Shown here one piece after another: positions 22,857 through 31,933 of a DNA stretch of 44,820 bases. The position numbers were made by a program, and so were the translations under genes. Within the stretch, counting starts at the first letter, position 1; the number at the start of each line of letters is the position of its first letter. Source of the stretch: Chitinophagales bacterium (GTDB lineage Bacteria > Bacteroidota > Bacteroidia > Chitinophagales > Saprospiraceae); NCBI GenBank assembly GCA_013298845.1, contig JAAFJN010000021.1:38391-83210 (forward strand), read 5' to 3'. A model generated the notes under the pieces. The model searched no databases. It worked only from the letters and a program-made list of their open reading frames with translations, and was not told where the DNA came from.

Positions 22857-24092
22857 ATGGCAGTTATAGAATTAAAAATACCGAATCTCGGAGAATCTAT
22901 CAGCAGTGTTACATTCTCTAAATGGCTGAAGCCCAATGGCTCCACCGTTGCCTTAGATGAGCCTTTGTGCGAAATTGAAACGGAAAAGGCCAACCAGGAA
23001 ATTTCCGCCGATAAACCTGGCAAACTCATTTGGGTAGCCGAAGAAGGACAGGATCTTGAAATTGGCGCTATTTTCGCCAAAATTGATACGGATGCTGCGG
23101 CAGAAACTCCCGCTCCGGCTCCAGCCACTCCGGCGGCTGCACCCGCTGCACCCGCGTCGGCTCCGGCACCCACCACCACCAATTACGCCACCGGGCACCC
23201 TTCACCGGCGGCTTCCAAGATACTCAGCGAAGCAGGTGTTCCGGCTTCCGGCGTTCAGGGAACGGGTAAAGATGGCCGTATCACCAAAGAAGACGCGCAA
23301 AAAGCCGCTGCTGCACCGGCACCGGCTCCAGCCCCGGCTACTCCGGCGGCACCCGCCGCACCGGCTGCTCCCAAAGCCACTACGGCTTATTCGCGCGAAG
23401 ACAAGCGCCAAAAAATGAGCCGTATGCGCCGCACCATCGCCAAACGTTTGGTGAGCGCTAAAAACAATACTGCCATGCTCACTACTTTTAACGAAGTAGA
23501 TATGAGCGGCGTTATGGCTTTACGCGAAAAATACCAGGAGGCTTTTGTAAAAAAATACGGCATCAAATTGGGCTTTATGTCATTGTTTGCCAAGGCTTGC
23601 GCCAAAACATTGATCGAAATGCCCGATGTGAACGCCTTCATTGACGGCGAAGACGTTATTTACCACGATTACGCCGATATCAGCATTGCCATCAGCACCC
23701 CGAATGGTTTGGTGGTTCCGCCCATCCGCAACGTGGAAAGTATGAATTTTGCCGAAATCGAACTTTCGCTCAAAGACCTGTCTACCAAAGCCCGCGAAGG
23801 CCGGTTGTCGATGGATGAAATGTCGGGTGGTACGTTTACCATCACCAACGGCGGGGTATTTGGTAGTTTGATGAGTACACCAATTATCAACGAGCCTCAA
23901 AGCGCTATTTTGGGGATGCACGCCATTAAAGAGCGCCCGGTAGTGGTAGATGGTCAGATCGTTATCCGCCCGATGATGTATTTGGCACTCAGTTACGACC
24001 ACCGCATCATTGACGGTTCTACGTCCGTGACGTTCCTGGTAAAAGTTAAAAACCTGTTGGAAGATCCCACTTCTTTGTTGCTGGATCTGTAA
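22857..24092 (+). CDS. sucB: 2-oxoglutarate dehydrogenase E2 (dihydrolipoyl succinyltransferase)
   Basis: A 411-residue E2 subunit that transfers succinyl groups from lipoate to CoA in the TCA cycle. Domain order: lipoyl domain (residues 1-77, with lipoylated K44 in [10 protein letters not shown]), an Ala/Pro linker, the E3/E1-binding domain (about 118-150, [15 protein letters not shown]), a second Ala/Pro linker, and the catalytic acetyltransferase domain ending in YDHRIIDG with H382 and D386. The [14 protein letters not shown] and [19 protein letters not shown] blocks favour the succinyl type over pyruvate E2. The E1 gene is not adjacent. The gene stops 6 bases from the convergent WYL regulator, with no room for a separate terminator. 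Confidence 0.93.
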   Translation: MAVIELKIPNLGESISSVTFSKWLKPNGSTVALDEPLCEIETEKANQEISADKPGKLIWVAEEGQDLEIGAIFAKIDTDAAAETPAPAPATPAAAPAAPASAPAPTTTNYATGHPSPAASKILSEAGVPASGVQGTGKDGRITKEDAQKAAAAPAPAPAPATPAAPAAPAAPKATTAYSREDKRQKMSRMRRTIAKRLVSAKNNTAMLTTFNEVDMSGVMALREKYQEAFVKKYGIKLGFMSLFAKACAKTLIEMPDVNAFIDGEDVIYHDYADISIAISTPNGLVVPPIRNVESMNFAEIELSLKDLSTKAREGRLSMDEMSGGTFTITNGGVFGSLMSTPIINEPQSAILGMHAIKERPVVVDGQIVIRPMMYLALSYDHRIIDGSTSVTFLVKVKNLLEDPTSLLLDL

Positions 24093-24098
24093 AGAAGG

Positions 24099-25070
24099 TT
24101 ATTCATACAACGCCTTGCTTTCCGCAAAGAAGCGGTGCAGGGTGTCTCTCAACGGGGCAGGGGTAATTACCTCTGCCTCGTTGCCGTAACTGGCGATTTT
24201 TCGAATCAATTCGATGGTAATACACACATGCAATCGCACACTGATGCTGCCGCCGGGGTGTTCTTCCACCAAATGATAGGGGTGAAATGGTCGTGAAATA
24301 AAATAACGCGCCTGCAACGGCGAAAAACGGATGATGACTTCCCGGGCGTGTTCTTCCGGTTCCGTGTGCATCCCGTAAATGTGCTGAAAATAGGACTCCG
24401 GTTTAAAATCCGGCTCGTCAAAAATGTGTTTCGTCAACTCCAGTTTACCACAAATGCGTTCCAGCGCAAATGGTTTCAGATAATCGTACTGGGGCGAATG
24501 CCCTACCACGTACCAGCGCTGATCGTATTGCCGGATGCAATAAGGATCGAGCGAACAAACACCGGGTTTATCTTTGGTAAATGATTGATATTCAAAGTTT
24601 ACGCGGCGGCGTTCTTCAATGGCGCGCAGCAAAATGGGTAAGTGTTCGGTGCCCGTGTACTGAACCGGTTCAAAATAAATGGCCTTGGCCGCGCCAGTAT
24701 TGCGCACCCAGCCACTTACCCCTTTGCGAATTTTTTCCACTGTTTCCCGCAAATCCCGAAAAACGTCTACATGCTCAAATTGCGCCAAAGTCTCCACCGC
24801 CACGTGCAGGCGGTGCACATCTTCCATGTTGAGGGCAATTTGAGCCGCCAAATCAAACGGGCGTTCGTAACAATAACCGTGTTGCCTTTTGTCCCAAATA
24901 ATGGGCGCTTCAAACTCGTCGCGCATGTAAGCAATATCATTGTCGAGGGTTCGACGGCTGATGTCACACGCCCGGCAAAACTCATCGGGTTTTACAACGG
25001 TGCCTTTGCGCAGGGTGAGCAGTTCGTGAATGCGCCGGAAGCGGGCAAGTTGGTTCTTGTTTTTAGACAT
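24099..25070 (-). CDS. WYL-domain transcriptional regulator
   Basis: A 323-residue DNA-binding regulator. An N-terminal helix-turn-helix (about residues 10-60, FRRIHELLTLRKGTVVKPDE, CDISRRTLDNDIAYM) is followed by a WYL domain (about 140-210, YFEPVQYTG, RRVNFEYQSF, QRWYVVGHS) and a C-terminal WCX-like extension. WYL domains bind nucleic acids or nucleotides and often control DNA-damage or phage-defence genes. The YHS lipoprotein gene ends 8 bases upstream on the same strand, so they form an operon. The targets are unknown. Confidence 0.88.
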   Translation of the reverse strand: MSKNKNQLARFRRIHELLTLRKGTVVKPDEFCRACDISRRTLDNDIAYMRDEFEAPIIWDKRQHGYCYERPFDLAAQIALNMEDVHRLHVAVETLAQFEHVDVFRDLRETVEKIRKGVSGWVRNTGAAKAIYFEPVQYTGTEHLPILLRAIEERRRVNFEYQSFTKDKPGVCSLDPYCIRQYDQRWYVVGHSPQYDYLKPFALERICGKLELTKHIFDEPDFKPESYFQHIYGMHTEPEEHAREVIIRFSPLQARYFISRPFHPYHLVEEHPGGSISVRLHVCITIELIRKIASYGNEAEVITPAPLRDTLHRFFAESKALYE

Positions 25071-25078
25071 TTAAACGT

Positions 25079-25477
25079 TTATTTAAGGTATTCCTTCGGA
25101 TTGGCGACAAATTTGTCTTTGCAATATTCCGAACAAAAGCCATACACTTTACCTTGATAATGACAGGTATCGGTGTAATCCGGCATCACTTTCATGCCGC
25201 AAATATAGTCAATATCGTTCGCAAAACCCGCAGTCGTCGGTTGGTTTTTGGGAGCGGATACCGCTTTGGTCTGGTTGGTTGCCGCCGGTTGGTGCGTAGC
25301 CGAAGTTGTCGCCGGGGCAGTGGTGGGTTGCGGTTGACTTGTGGTGACAGTTGGTGCCGTAGTTTCGCTTGCCGCAGCGGGTGTTGCGGTGGTCGTAGCG
25401 GAGGCTTGAGGTTGTTCGTTGGGCTGACAAGAAACCAAAGTGATGAGGCACAAGGTCAGAATAATTATCGGTTGCAT
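25079..25477 (-). CDS. YHS-domain lipoprotein (metal binding)
   Basis: A 132-residue lipoprotein with a signal ending in LVSC (lipidated Cys at 17). A long Thr/Ala/Pro/Gln low-complexity spacer (about residues 20-85) is followed by a YHS domain at the C-terminus: YICGMKV, CHYQGKVYGFCSEYCKDKF. The four cysteines are arranged to bind a soft metal such as copper, as in YHS domains of copper ATPases and related proteins. It probably sits in the periplasm or on the outer membrane and binds or senses metal. It is co-transcribed with the WYL regulator. Confidence 0.85.
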   Translation of the reverse strand: MQPIIILTLCLITLVSCQPNEQPQASATTTATPAAASETTAPTVTTSQPQPTTAPATTSATHQPAATNQTKAVSAPKNQPTTAGFANDIDYICGMKVMPDYTDTCHYQGKVYGFCSEYCKDKFVANPKEYLK

Positions 25478-25561
25478 TTTTTTAAATATAGTTGCCCCGG
25501 CGCCGGGTGTGGCGCGGGGAAAGTGAACGTTATAAAAGTGAAAAACGGAATTAAATCGCCG

Positions 25562-25969
25562 CTAAACGGGCGGAAGTATGGCCTTAAATTGACCGGGCTG
25601 CGGGGGATGAAAAATGCCTTTTACCCAAATGGCGGTGAATGGTGGCTGATACACCGTAATCGCCCGTTTTTTGGGTCGTTCCAATGTCTTGGGTTGTATT
25701 TCCCATTGTTCCGGCAAAAAACAGTACACCGCTTCAGGGTATTCTTTTAATTTTAAAGGAATTTTTTGGCGTTCAGCGGCTTCACTGGCCCGAATGCGTT
25801 GCATCAGGACGCATTGACCGTTGCAGTGCATTTCGGGTTTGTCGCGGTTGATACAAAGCGCTTTGGCGATGTATTGCTGGTTTATTTTGAAGGAAAAATA
25901 AATCCAAATCTTGCCGGATGATTGCAGCAAAATAAGCGCGATGAGGCAAATGGACAGTATTTTTTTCAA
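25562..25969 (-). CDS. Small envelope protein with N-terminal membrane helix, function unknown
   Basis: A 135-residue protein with an N-terminal hydrophobic helix (ILSICLIALILLQSSGKIWIYFSF) and then a CINRDKPEMHCNGQCVLMQRI segment. That segment has three cysteines (C-x9-C-x3-C), seen in a widespread family of short Bacteroidota proteins. The rest is charged, then Pro-rich. The only start fitting the leader is TTG at 25969, about 47 bases after the TACCTTTG element at 26016; longer frames would run into selO. The family is often found near metal or iron genes, and here it neighbours the YHS lipoprotein. Metal binding by the cysteines is only a guess. Confidence 0.6.
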   Translation of the reverse strand: MKKILSICLIALILLQSSGKIWIYFSFKINQQYIAKALCINRDKPEMHCNGQCVLMQRIRASEAAERQKIPLKLKEYPEAVYCFLPEQWEIQPKTLERPKKRAITVYQPPFTAIWVKGIFHPPQPGQFKAILPPV

Positions 25970-26015
25970 AATATAGTTGTTGGTGTGCCGGAACCCGAAC
26001 GGAGCAAATGGTCGG

Positions 26016-26023
26016 CAAAGGTA
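26016..26023 (-). promoter_or_regulatory. TACCTTTG -7 element ahead of the small envelope gene
   Basis: A TAnnTTTG match on the minus strand between selO and the small envelope gene. It supports a TTG start at 25969. Confidence 0.55.
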
Positions 26024-26039
26024 GTGCGTTTGTAGTATT

Positions 26040-27512
26040 TTAGGTGCCACAAAAAGTTCGGTAGCCCACGCCGCCATCATCCGGCGGAGATTGGTACGAA
26101 CGGTATTCGGGTCGAACCTTGTAAGGGGCCGACAAGACATTTAATAAAGTATTCAGGGGTGAAAATTCGCCGTTTTCCGATGCGGCTTCGAGGGCGTTTT
26201 CCACCTGGTGGTTGCGTGGAATATAGGCCGGATTGGTTTGTTGCATCATTTCCCGGGCGGCGTCCAGGCCACCGGGTTCGGCGGCAACGCGTTGCTCCCA
26301 TTGCTGGTGCCATTCGGTAAATTCGGCGTTGTTGTACAAACCATCGTTTAACGTCGTATCGCCGCCCAAAAACAGGAAAGTATTGGTGTAATCGGCCCCG
26401 AAGCGTTCCATCCATTGCAACAAGCCCCTGATGAGTGCCGAGTCATCGGCGTGGGGTTGGCGTAATCCCAGTTTTGCGCGCATCATGGTATGCCATTTAG
26501 CGTGGTAAATATCGGCGTAACTGTTGACTATTTCTTTGGCCTTTTCAACGGCTTTATCGTGGTCGGGGTCCAGCAATGGCAGCAGCGACCCGGCCAGAAT
26601 GGCCAAATTCCATTGGGCAATAGCCGCCTGCCGCCCAAAAGCATAACGCCCTTGGGTGTCAATCGAACTAAAGACCATTTTGGGGTCGTATTGGTTGATA
26701 AAAGCGCAGGGGCCATAATCAATACTTTCTCCGGCGATGCTCATATTATCGGTGTTCATGACGCCGTGGACAAATCCTACGCGCATCCAGTTGACGATCA
26801 GGTCAATTTGCCGAAGCATAACACGCTGTATAAATGCTTCCACGGGTTGTTCGGTCTCCAAAACATCGGGGTAGTGGCGTTGAATGACGTATTGGACAAA
26901 AGGCGTCCATTCGTTTTCGGGCATAAAATGGCGCATGTACTCAAAAGTACCCACGCGGATATGGCTGGCGGCAATTCGGGTCAGCACCGCACCCATAAAG
27001 GCTTGTTCGCGGTAAACGGGCAAACCGGTGGTTACTACGGCCAAACTGCGCGTGGTGGGGATGCCCAAATGGTGCATGGCTTCGCTGATCAGGTATTCGC
27101 GGAGCATGGCGTAGAGCGTTGCCCGGCCGTCGCCCCGGCGCGAATAGGGTGTTTGTCCCGGGCCTTTTAGTTGAATATCAAAACGTTCCCCTTGCGGTGT
27201 GAGGTGTTCGCCCAGCAAAATGGCGCGCCCGTCGCCGAGCATGGTAAAATGCCCAAACTGGTGCCCGGCATACGCCTGCGCGATGGGGTTGGCCCCCGGC
27301 GGAACGGTATTTCCGGCCAAAATAGCGGCCCATTCAGCCTCGGGCGCCTCGGCATGGAGACCCAGGGCGTGGGCTAAGGGCTGGTTGAAAGCGACAAGTT
27401 GCGGTTGGGCAACGGGCGTGGGTAAAACGGGGGAAAACAGGGTATGGGGCAGGGTAGAGTAGGAGTTATCCCATTTCCAACCCATTGAAGGTGGCGTTTC
27501 GGTGGTGCTCAT
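26040..27512 (-). CDS. selO: SelO, protein adenylyltransferase (YdiU family)
   Basis: A 490-residue pseudokinase-fold enzyme that transfers AMP from ATP to Ser/Thr/Tyr of proteins, linked to the redox stress response. Seen here: YAGHQFGHFTMLGDGRAILL, FDIQLKGPGQTPYSRRGDGR with the nucleotide-binding lysine and arginines, GVMNTDNMSIAGE in place of the HRD loop, and the metal-binding DYGPCAF. The penultimate region FCGT carries a cysteine where eukaryotic SelO has selenocysteine. ATG 27512 (MSTTETPPSMGWKWDNSY) is taken as the start; a longer in-frame version adds only unlikely residues. I find no convincing promoter upstream. Confidence 0.93.
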   Translation of the reverse strand: MSTTETPPSMGWKWDNSYSTLPHTLFSPVLPTPVAQPQLVAFNQPLAHALGLHAEAPEAEWAAILAGNTVPPGANPIAQAYAGHQFGHFTMLGDGRAILLGEHLTPQGERFDIQLKGPGQTPYSRRGDGRATLYAMLREYLISEAMHHLGIPTTRSLAVVTTGLPVYREQAFMGAVLTRIAASHIRVGTFEYMRHFMPENEWTPFVQYVIQRHYPDVLETEQPVEAFIQRVMLRQIDLIVNWMRVGFVHGVMNTDNMSIAGESIDYGPCAFINQYDPKMVFSSIDTQGRYAFGRQAAIAQWNLAILAGSLLPLLDPDHDKAVEKAKEIVNSYADIYHAKWHTMMRAKLGLRQPHADDSALIRGLLQWMERFGADYTNTFLFLGGDTTLNDGLYNNAEFTEWHQQWEQRVAAEPGGLDAAREMMQQTNPAYIPRNHQVENALEAASENGEFSPLNTLLNVLSAPYKVRPEYRSYQSPPDDGGVGYRTFCGT

Positions 27513-27729
27513 TGAACAAAAATCGAGTTTTAAAACCGTCTGAAACCCCTTAAACAAACGGGACGGGGATAGGGTTTTCGATTCTACTTATTTTGGGTTA
27601 TAATTTGGCACATTATTTGTTAATCATTTAATTACGTTAAAGAATTTTTTTTCATGCACTGAAGGTTGATAGGTCGGGTGGTCTTTCGCGAGGCTGCCCG
27701 ATTTTGTATTGGTTTCAGTATGAGGAGAC

Positions 27730-28248
27730 TTATAACATTGCCAAAGCGCAGAAAAGGCGAATCGAAACGGGCGCAAACCGAACAACGCCGCCGATTAGCC
27801 CAACGTCGGTGCCGAAGGTATCTGTCATGATGTAGGCATTTTTAACCAGTCCTTTGCCCGAATACCAGCGGTACCCGCGTGCGCCTACGTTTGGTCCCTG
27901 CACAAATCCCGTATTTTCAACCAATTCCGCCGCGCAAAAGCGACAGTTTTTGAGGGCTTCCACTTCGATACGTTGTTCAAAATTACCCACGATGGTCGTG
28001 TGGTCGTTGGCTTTTTCGGTAAATATCATGGAGCCGCGCACCACCAGTACGTGGCTGTCGATGGTGAGGGTAAAGTTAGCGGACCAGTCGCCCAACCCGT
28101 AAACATCGCCGTCGCCTTTGGTCAGTTGGTCGGCGTAAATAACGGCATCGGGCAAAGGAACCTGAAGGGCGATATTGCTTTGTGCCCGCGAGGCCGTTGG
28201 CAACACTATATGTATAAGGAGTAATGTACGCTGAATCAGTTTTTGCAT
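27730..28248 (-). CDS. Secreted protein of unknown function
   Basis: A 172-residue protein with a signal peptide (MQKLIQRTLLLIHIVLPTASRAQ) and a predicted beta-rich body. I recognise no family. Notable features are a CRFC cysteine pair (about residue 102) and a glycine-rich C-terminal half (FGTDVGLIGGVVRFAP). The codon use is similar to its neighbours, and both flanks are short intergenic regions, so it is probably a real monocistronic gene. The 170 bases between it and selO hold no further gene. Confidence 0.55.
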   Translation of the reverse strand: MQKLIQRTLLLIHIVLPTASRAQSNIALQVPLPDAVIYADQLTKGDGDVYGLGDWSANFTLTIDSHVLVVRGSMIFTEKANDHTTIVGNFEQRIEVEALKNCRFCAAELVENTGFVQGPNVGARGYRWYSGKGLVKNAYIMTDTFGTDVGLIGGVVRFAPVSIRLFCALAML

Positions 28249-28387
28249 GTGTATCGTGTTTGTTGGGGAGATATACGACGCAGCGGGTAGCGCAGTTTTT
28301 TTAAAAAAAGATAAAAATAAAAAAACCGTGTTTAAGGAACCGTCGTAAGTATCGCATCAACATTATACAAACACAAACACTATTTTT

Positions 28388-29266
28388 ATGCAAATCAAAT
28401 CTTGGTTCGGGGTAGCACTGCTTTTTAGCCTTCCCCTCGCAGCATTCGCCCAAAGCCCCGTGAGTGGCTTTATGAACGGAAAAGGAAAAGGTACCATCGC
28501 TGTTTCTTATTCCGCCGAACAATACGACAATGTATTTTTAGTACCCAACAACGCCGAAGGTGTACCCGTTTTTAACGATGTACAGGTCAACAGCACGTCG
28601 TTGTACGCCTCTTATGGCATCAGCAATCGCTTCGATGTGGTGGTGGGTTTGCCGTACATTCAAACCCGGGGTAATGCCTCCGAAGCGGTACTGAATGAAC
28701 TTGGTTACGACAACGAACGCAGCGGCCTTCAGGATGTATCGCTGTGGATGAAGTACAATCCTTATTCCTGCAAGGCGGGCAAAGGCAACTTAAGCCTGAT
28801 TATCGCCGCCGGTTTAAAAACACCCATGAGCGATTACAAAGCCGACGAAGGTTTGCAGTCCATTATTGCCATTGGTAACCGCGCCACCAGCGGTAATGGT
28901 ATGGCCATTGCCCAGTACAAAGCCGAATCCGGGTTGTTTGTCAGCGCCCAGGCCGGTTATAGTTTGCGCAGTGGTCGCGTGCCCAACGCCGCCGTGGGTG
29001 AAATTAAAGCGGGTTTTGCGCACCGCCGTTTTTACGCGGATATCTGGTACGCCGGACAACGTTCGGATGGTGGTACCAATATCCTCGGTGAAGGTTTTGA
29101 TGGCTTTTTCCCCGCTACCGACGTTACCTACACCCGCGCTGGTTTGAGCGTGTACGTGCCATTGCCGGGCGGTTTTGGCCTGTCGGCGGGTGCCAGCAAA
29201 TACCTTACTGGTCGCAACATTGGGGAAGCCACTGGTTTTTCCGGCTCGGTGGTGTACTCTTTTTAA
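28388..29266 (+). CDS. Outer-membrane beta-barrel (transporter-like) protein
   Basis: A 292-residue exported protein with a signal peptide (residues 1-21, ending AAFAQ), then alternating hydrophobic strands with turns. It ends in SGSVVYSF with a terminal phenylalanine, the usual outer-membrane barrel signature. Blocks such as LYASYGISNRFDVVVGLPYI and YADIWYAGQRSDGG resemble the MetA-pathway/transporter-type barrels of unknown substrate. The fasciclin lipoprotein gene follows after 42 bases on the same strand, so the two are probably co-expressed. Confidence 0.7.
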   Translation: MQIKSWFGVALLFSLPLAAFAQSPVSGFMNGKGKGTIAVSYSAEQYDNVFLVPNNAEGVPVFNDVQVNSTSLYASYGISNRFDVVVGLPYIQTRGNASEAVLNELGYDNERSGLQDVSLWMKYNPYSCKAGKGNLSLIIAAGLKTPMSDYKADEGLQSIIAIGNRATSGNGMAIAQYKAESGLFVSAQAGYSLRSGRVPNAAVGEIKAGFAHRRFYADIWYAGQRSDGGTNILGEGFDGFFPATDVTYTRAGLSVYVPLPGGFGLSAGASKYLTGRNIGEATGFSGSVVYSF

Positions 29267-29308
29267 TGCCTAAAAACGACTTTTTTTACAAAAAAACAAT
29301 TCATTATC

Positions 29309-30298
29309 ATGCAATTTACACAAAAAATACTGTTTCCGGCCCTGGTTGCCGTTGTTACGTTAGCCACTATATCCTGCAAAAAAGAAGATGAAAACGCATT
29401 GCCGTCCATTGCTTCGATTGCAGTAACCAACGCTGATTTCAGCACCCTCGAAGGTGCTGCCGTTCAAGGTGGTGTCGCGGTCGTACTGTCCAATGCCAAT
29501 CCCGGCGATCCGTCGGGTGATTACACGGTATTTGCGCCCAACAATGCGGCTTTTGCGCGTTTGGGTTTGAATACGGAAGGTGACTTGGGTGTTTTGAACG
29601 ATGTCTTTTTAACCAGTACCTTGTTGTACCACGTTTCCAACGGCAATTTGGCGGGTGCCAGCATTAACACCGACGTTACTTCCGGTTCGGCTTTGGGTCC
29701 GGTGCGCCGCTTTGTGAAACGCGGTTCGGATTTGTACATCAACGGTTCCAAAATTTTGGCCACCGATATCGCCGCCGAAAACGGTACCGTACACGCCATT
29801 GATAAAGTATTGCTCGCTACCGGCGCCGATATTGTTCAGTCGGCCATTGCCCTGACGGAGTCCAAAGTATTTATCACACCGGAATTGACTTTTTTGGTAG
29901 AAGCGGTATTGTACGCGGAATTGGCCGGTGCATTAACGGCTTCGGCGGGAAGCCCGTCATTTACGGTATTTGCACCCACCGACGCTGCTTTTAAACAATT
30001 AGGTGTTGACCTGGGTGTGGCGCTGGAAAAACCCGCCGATATTCGCAAACTCCCCAAAGACGTAGTGACGGCCGTATTGCTCAACCACGTAGTGGCCAAC
30101 GGTGGCAAATTTACGTCCGAAATGGACGGTGGGGACGTGGCGCCATTGGGCGGCACCAACCTTACTTTGGGCGCGTTTAACAATGGCACATTGACCATTA
30201 AAGGAAAAAGCAACACGACGGTGGCCAATATGGTCATCCCGGATGTATTAACGACCAATGGCGTAGTGCACGTAATTGATCGCGTATTGTTGCCTTAA
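29309..30298 (+). CDS. Fasciclin (FAS1) domain lipoprotein
   Basis: A 329-residue protein with a lipoprotein signal (ATISC, Cys at about 23) followed by KKEDE and two FAS1 domains (about residues 40-175 and 185-329). Each shows the FAS1 H1 motif (YTVFAPNNAAFARLG, FTVFAPTDAAFKQLG) and the H2 motif (VHAIDKVLL, VHVIDRVLLP). FAS1 domains mediate adhesion or polymer binding. The protein is expected on the outer membrane. A strong terminator follows the stop codon. Confidence 0.92.
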   Translation: MQFTQKILFPALVAVVTLATISCKKEDENALPSIASIAVTNADFSTLEGAAVQGGVAVVLSNANPGDPSGDYTVFAPNNAAFARLGLNTEGDLGVLNDVFLTSTLLYHVSNGNLAGASINTDVTSGSALGPVRRFVKRGSDLYINGSKILATDIAAENGTVHAIDKVLLATGADIVQSAIALTESKVFITPELTFLVEAVLYAELAGALTASAGSPSFTVFAPTDAAFKQLGVDLGVALEKPADIRKLPKDVVTAVLLNHVVANGGKFTSEMDGGDVAPLGGTNLTLGAFNNGTLTIKGKSNTTVANMVIPDVLTTNGVVHVIDRVLLP

Positions 30299-30347
30299 AA
30301 GCATTTCATACAACATTATAAAGGTTATTATCCCATCCATTAAAGAG

Positions 30348-30382
30348 CCGGACACCGCTGCAAAGTGGTATCCGGTTTTTTT
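30348..30382 (+). terminator. Intrinsic terminator of the barrel-fasciclin operon
   Basis: CCGGACACC (30348-30356) pairs with GGTATCCGG (30367-30375) with one mismatch, followed by seven T's. Confidence 0.85.
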
Positions 30383-30385
30383 CGT

Positions 30386-31060
30386 TTACAGCGCATTGAG
30401 CAATTGTTGCGCCTGGGTAGCGTACGCGGTTTTGCGTTGTACGATGGATTCGGCCATTGCCCGGGCTTTATCGCGCTGGTGGGTTTGCACGTAGGAAAGG
30501 GTCAGGTACCATTGCGCCAGGTGAATATACGACGATGTTTCGGGTATTTGTTCCAGTTCTGCAATGGCGGCAGGATACTCTTCGGCGTACACCAGCGAGA
30601 GGCCCAGCAGTACTCGTTGGGGGATATTTAAGGAATTGGGATCTACTTGGCGGAGGGTTTCAACGGCATTGGCGTAGCGGCGTTTTTCGTAATGGGCCAA
30701 TGCCGTGAGGTAAACCTCGGCGGGCGCGTCGCCGTTGCCACGGGTGGCGACGGGCAGGCGCACCGGTGCTCCCGATTGAATCATTTGCCGGGCCAGGGTT
30801 TCGGCGGACGGCGGTGCCGATATTTTCCAAATGGCCACAAAACACAATAACAGCGCAATGCTGGCGGCGGCCATCAGTTTGGGGTTTTTCCAAACGGATA
30901 GTCCGGGCTTGCGATAAACACCCTGTTCTTCGAGTTGGCTGGCCCAGTTTTTTTTATTTTCTTCGTCAAAATGTTTTTGAAACAAAGCCCCGAGTAGTTG
31001 TTCTTTTTTCTCCTCCGGGAGGTCGTCATTAGAGAGTTGATCTACGTATTTTTTTTTCAT
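30386..31060 (-). CDS. Single-pass membrane protein with periplasmic TPR, downstream of a sigma factor
   Basis: A 224-residue protein. A cytoplasmic charged N-terminus (residues 1-60) is followed by a transmembrane helix (62-80, LMAAASIALLLCFVAIWKI) and a TPR-like helical domain (about 115-224, AEVYLTALAHYEKRRYANAV, LGLSLVYAEEYPAAIAELEQI). It starts 21 bases after the sigma-factor gene on the same strand. The topology (cytoplasmic segment, one helix, periplasmic interaction domain) is that of an anti-sigma factor, although no zinc-binding or ASD motif is evident. A role as membrane partner of the sigma factor is inferred from context. Confidence 0.7.
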   Translation of the reverse strand: MKKKYVDQLSNDDLPEEKKEQLLGALFQKHFDEENKKNWASQLEEQGVYRKPGLSVWKNPKLMAAASIALLLCFVAIWKISAPPSAETLARQMIQSGAPVRLPVATRGNGDAPAEVYLTALAHYEKRRYANAVETLRQVDPNSLNIPQRVLLGLSLVYAEEYPAAIAELEQIPETSSYIHLAQWYLTLSYVQTHQRDKARAMAESIVQRKTAYATQAQQLLNAL

Positions 31061-31081
31061 TTTTGTTGTGAATAAGGTGAC

Positions 31082-31780
31082 TTACGACAAGTTTTTGAAT
31101 TCCTGGAGCAGTTGTTCCCGGCATCGTTCGCCCCGTTTACGGGCGTTGGCAGCATTGGTTTGCAGCAGTTCGGCGATGTGTGCCCAGGGCATTTTGTCGT
31201 AATAGTGCATTTTTAACAATTGTTTACATTCTTCTTTTATTTTTTCCAGGGCCAAAGATAAAATGTGTAGTGATTCGGGATCAATATCGTTTTGTTCCGT
31301 TGGTGTATTTTTCAGGAACTCATCAGAGACTAAGGTTGTTTCCTTTTTGGTCATTTTTAAGGCCCTAAACACGGCAATTCTGGTAAACAGATAGCGCAGG
31401 TTTCCGTAAGTTATTTTGTCGTCCAGAATCATTTGCCGGAATTCCAGCAAAGTATTCATGGTCGCGTCGTAAGCATTGGTATGGGAGCAATGTTTGAAAT
31501 GCATCAAAAACTGCATACAGGGTTTAAAGTGGTGCAGGAAAATACGTTCAAAAAGTAGTTGGTCGCCGTTTTTTAATTGTTCCGCCATGTGCTCAAATTC
31601 GGTTTGGGACAAACCGAAGTTTCGGCTTTGGGGGCCAAAAATGGCATCCCAAAGGGCAAGCGCTTGTTTTTTAGGGTCTTTTTCGGCGCCGGTATCCAAT
31701 AGTTGGATGACCTTTTGGGCTTCCTCCCGGCTACACTTTCGCTCCCGAAAAAGTATTTCGGCAATTTGTTCTTCCTGCAT
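31082..31780 (-). CDS. Sigma-70 family (ECF-like) RNA polymerase sigma factor
   Basis: A 232-residue sigma factor with an extra N-terminal segment of about 65 residues. A region-2-like helix set (about 70-140, LFERIFLHHFKPCMQFLMHF, LLEFRQMILDDKITYGNLRY) and a region-4 helix-turn-helix (about 175-230, ALEKIKEECKQLLKMHYYDK, WAHIAELLQTNAANARKRGE) are visible. It is probably cotranscribed with the membrane TPR protein. It faces a divergent gene for a secreted DUF11-like protein 150 bases away, a plausible target. No TAnnTTTG promoter is evident, which would fit autoregulation by an alternative promoter. Confidence 0.85.
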   Translation of the reverse strand: MQEEQIAEILFRERKCSREEAQKVIQLLDTGAEKDPKKQALALWDAIFGPQSRNFGLSQTEFEHMAEQLKNGDQLLFERIFLHHFKPCMQFLMHFKHCSHTNAYDATMNTLLEFRQMILDDKITYGNLRYLFTRIAVFRALKMTKKETTLVSDEFLKNTPTEQNDIDPESLHILSLALEKIKEECKQLLKMHYYDKMPWAHIAELLQTNAANARKRGERCREQLLQEFKNLS

Positions 31781-31933
31781 ATATAGTTTTTCGTTTCAAA
31801 AACGTGACAAAGTAGGTGTGATTTATTGGTAGAAAAAAATTTTTTTAAAAAAAATGTCACAAGTCAGGCCGGTGCCGGAATGTATAGATAAGACCAGTTC
31901 AAATTACATTTTTCACATTAAACCTATAATTTT

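Noticed and set aside
27661-27720. Hairpin TCGGG...CCCGA between selO and the secreted-protein gene as a terminator
   Set aside because: The stem is short with a long loop, there is no proper U-run on the minus strand, and no plus-strand gene lies upstream.
31798-31862. TGACA/TGTCA dyad in the sigma-factor intergenic region as an autoregulated promoter site
   Set aside because: The two halves are about 50 bases apart in very AT-rich DNA. No second copy of the motif was found upstream of the DUF11-like or CHAT genes.
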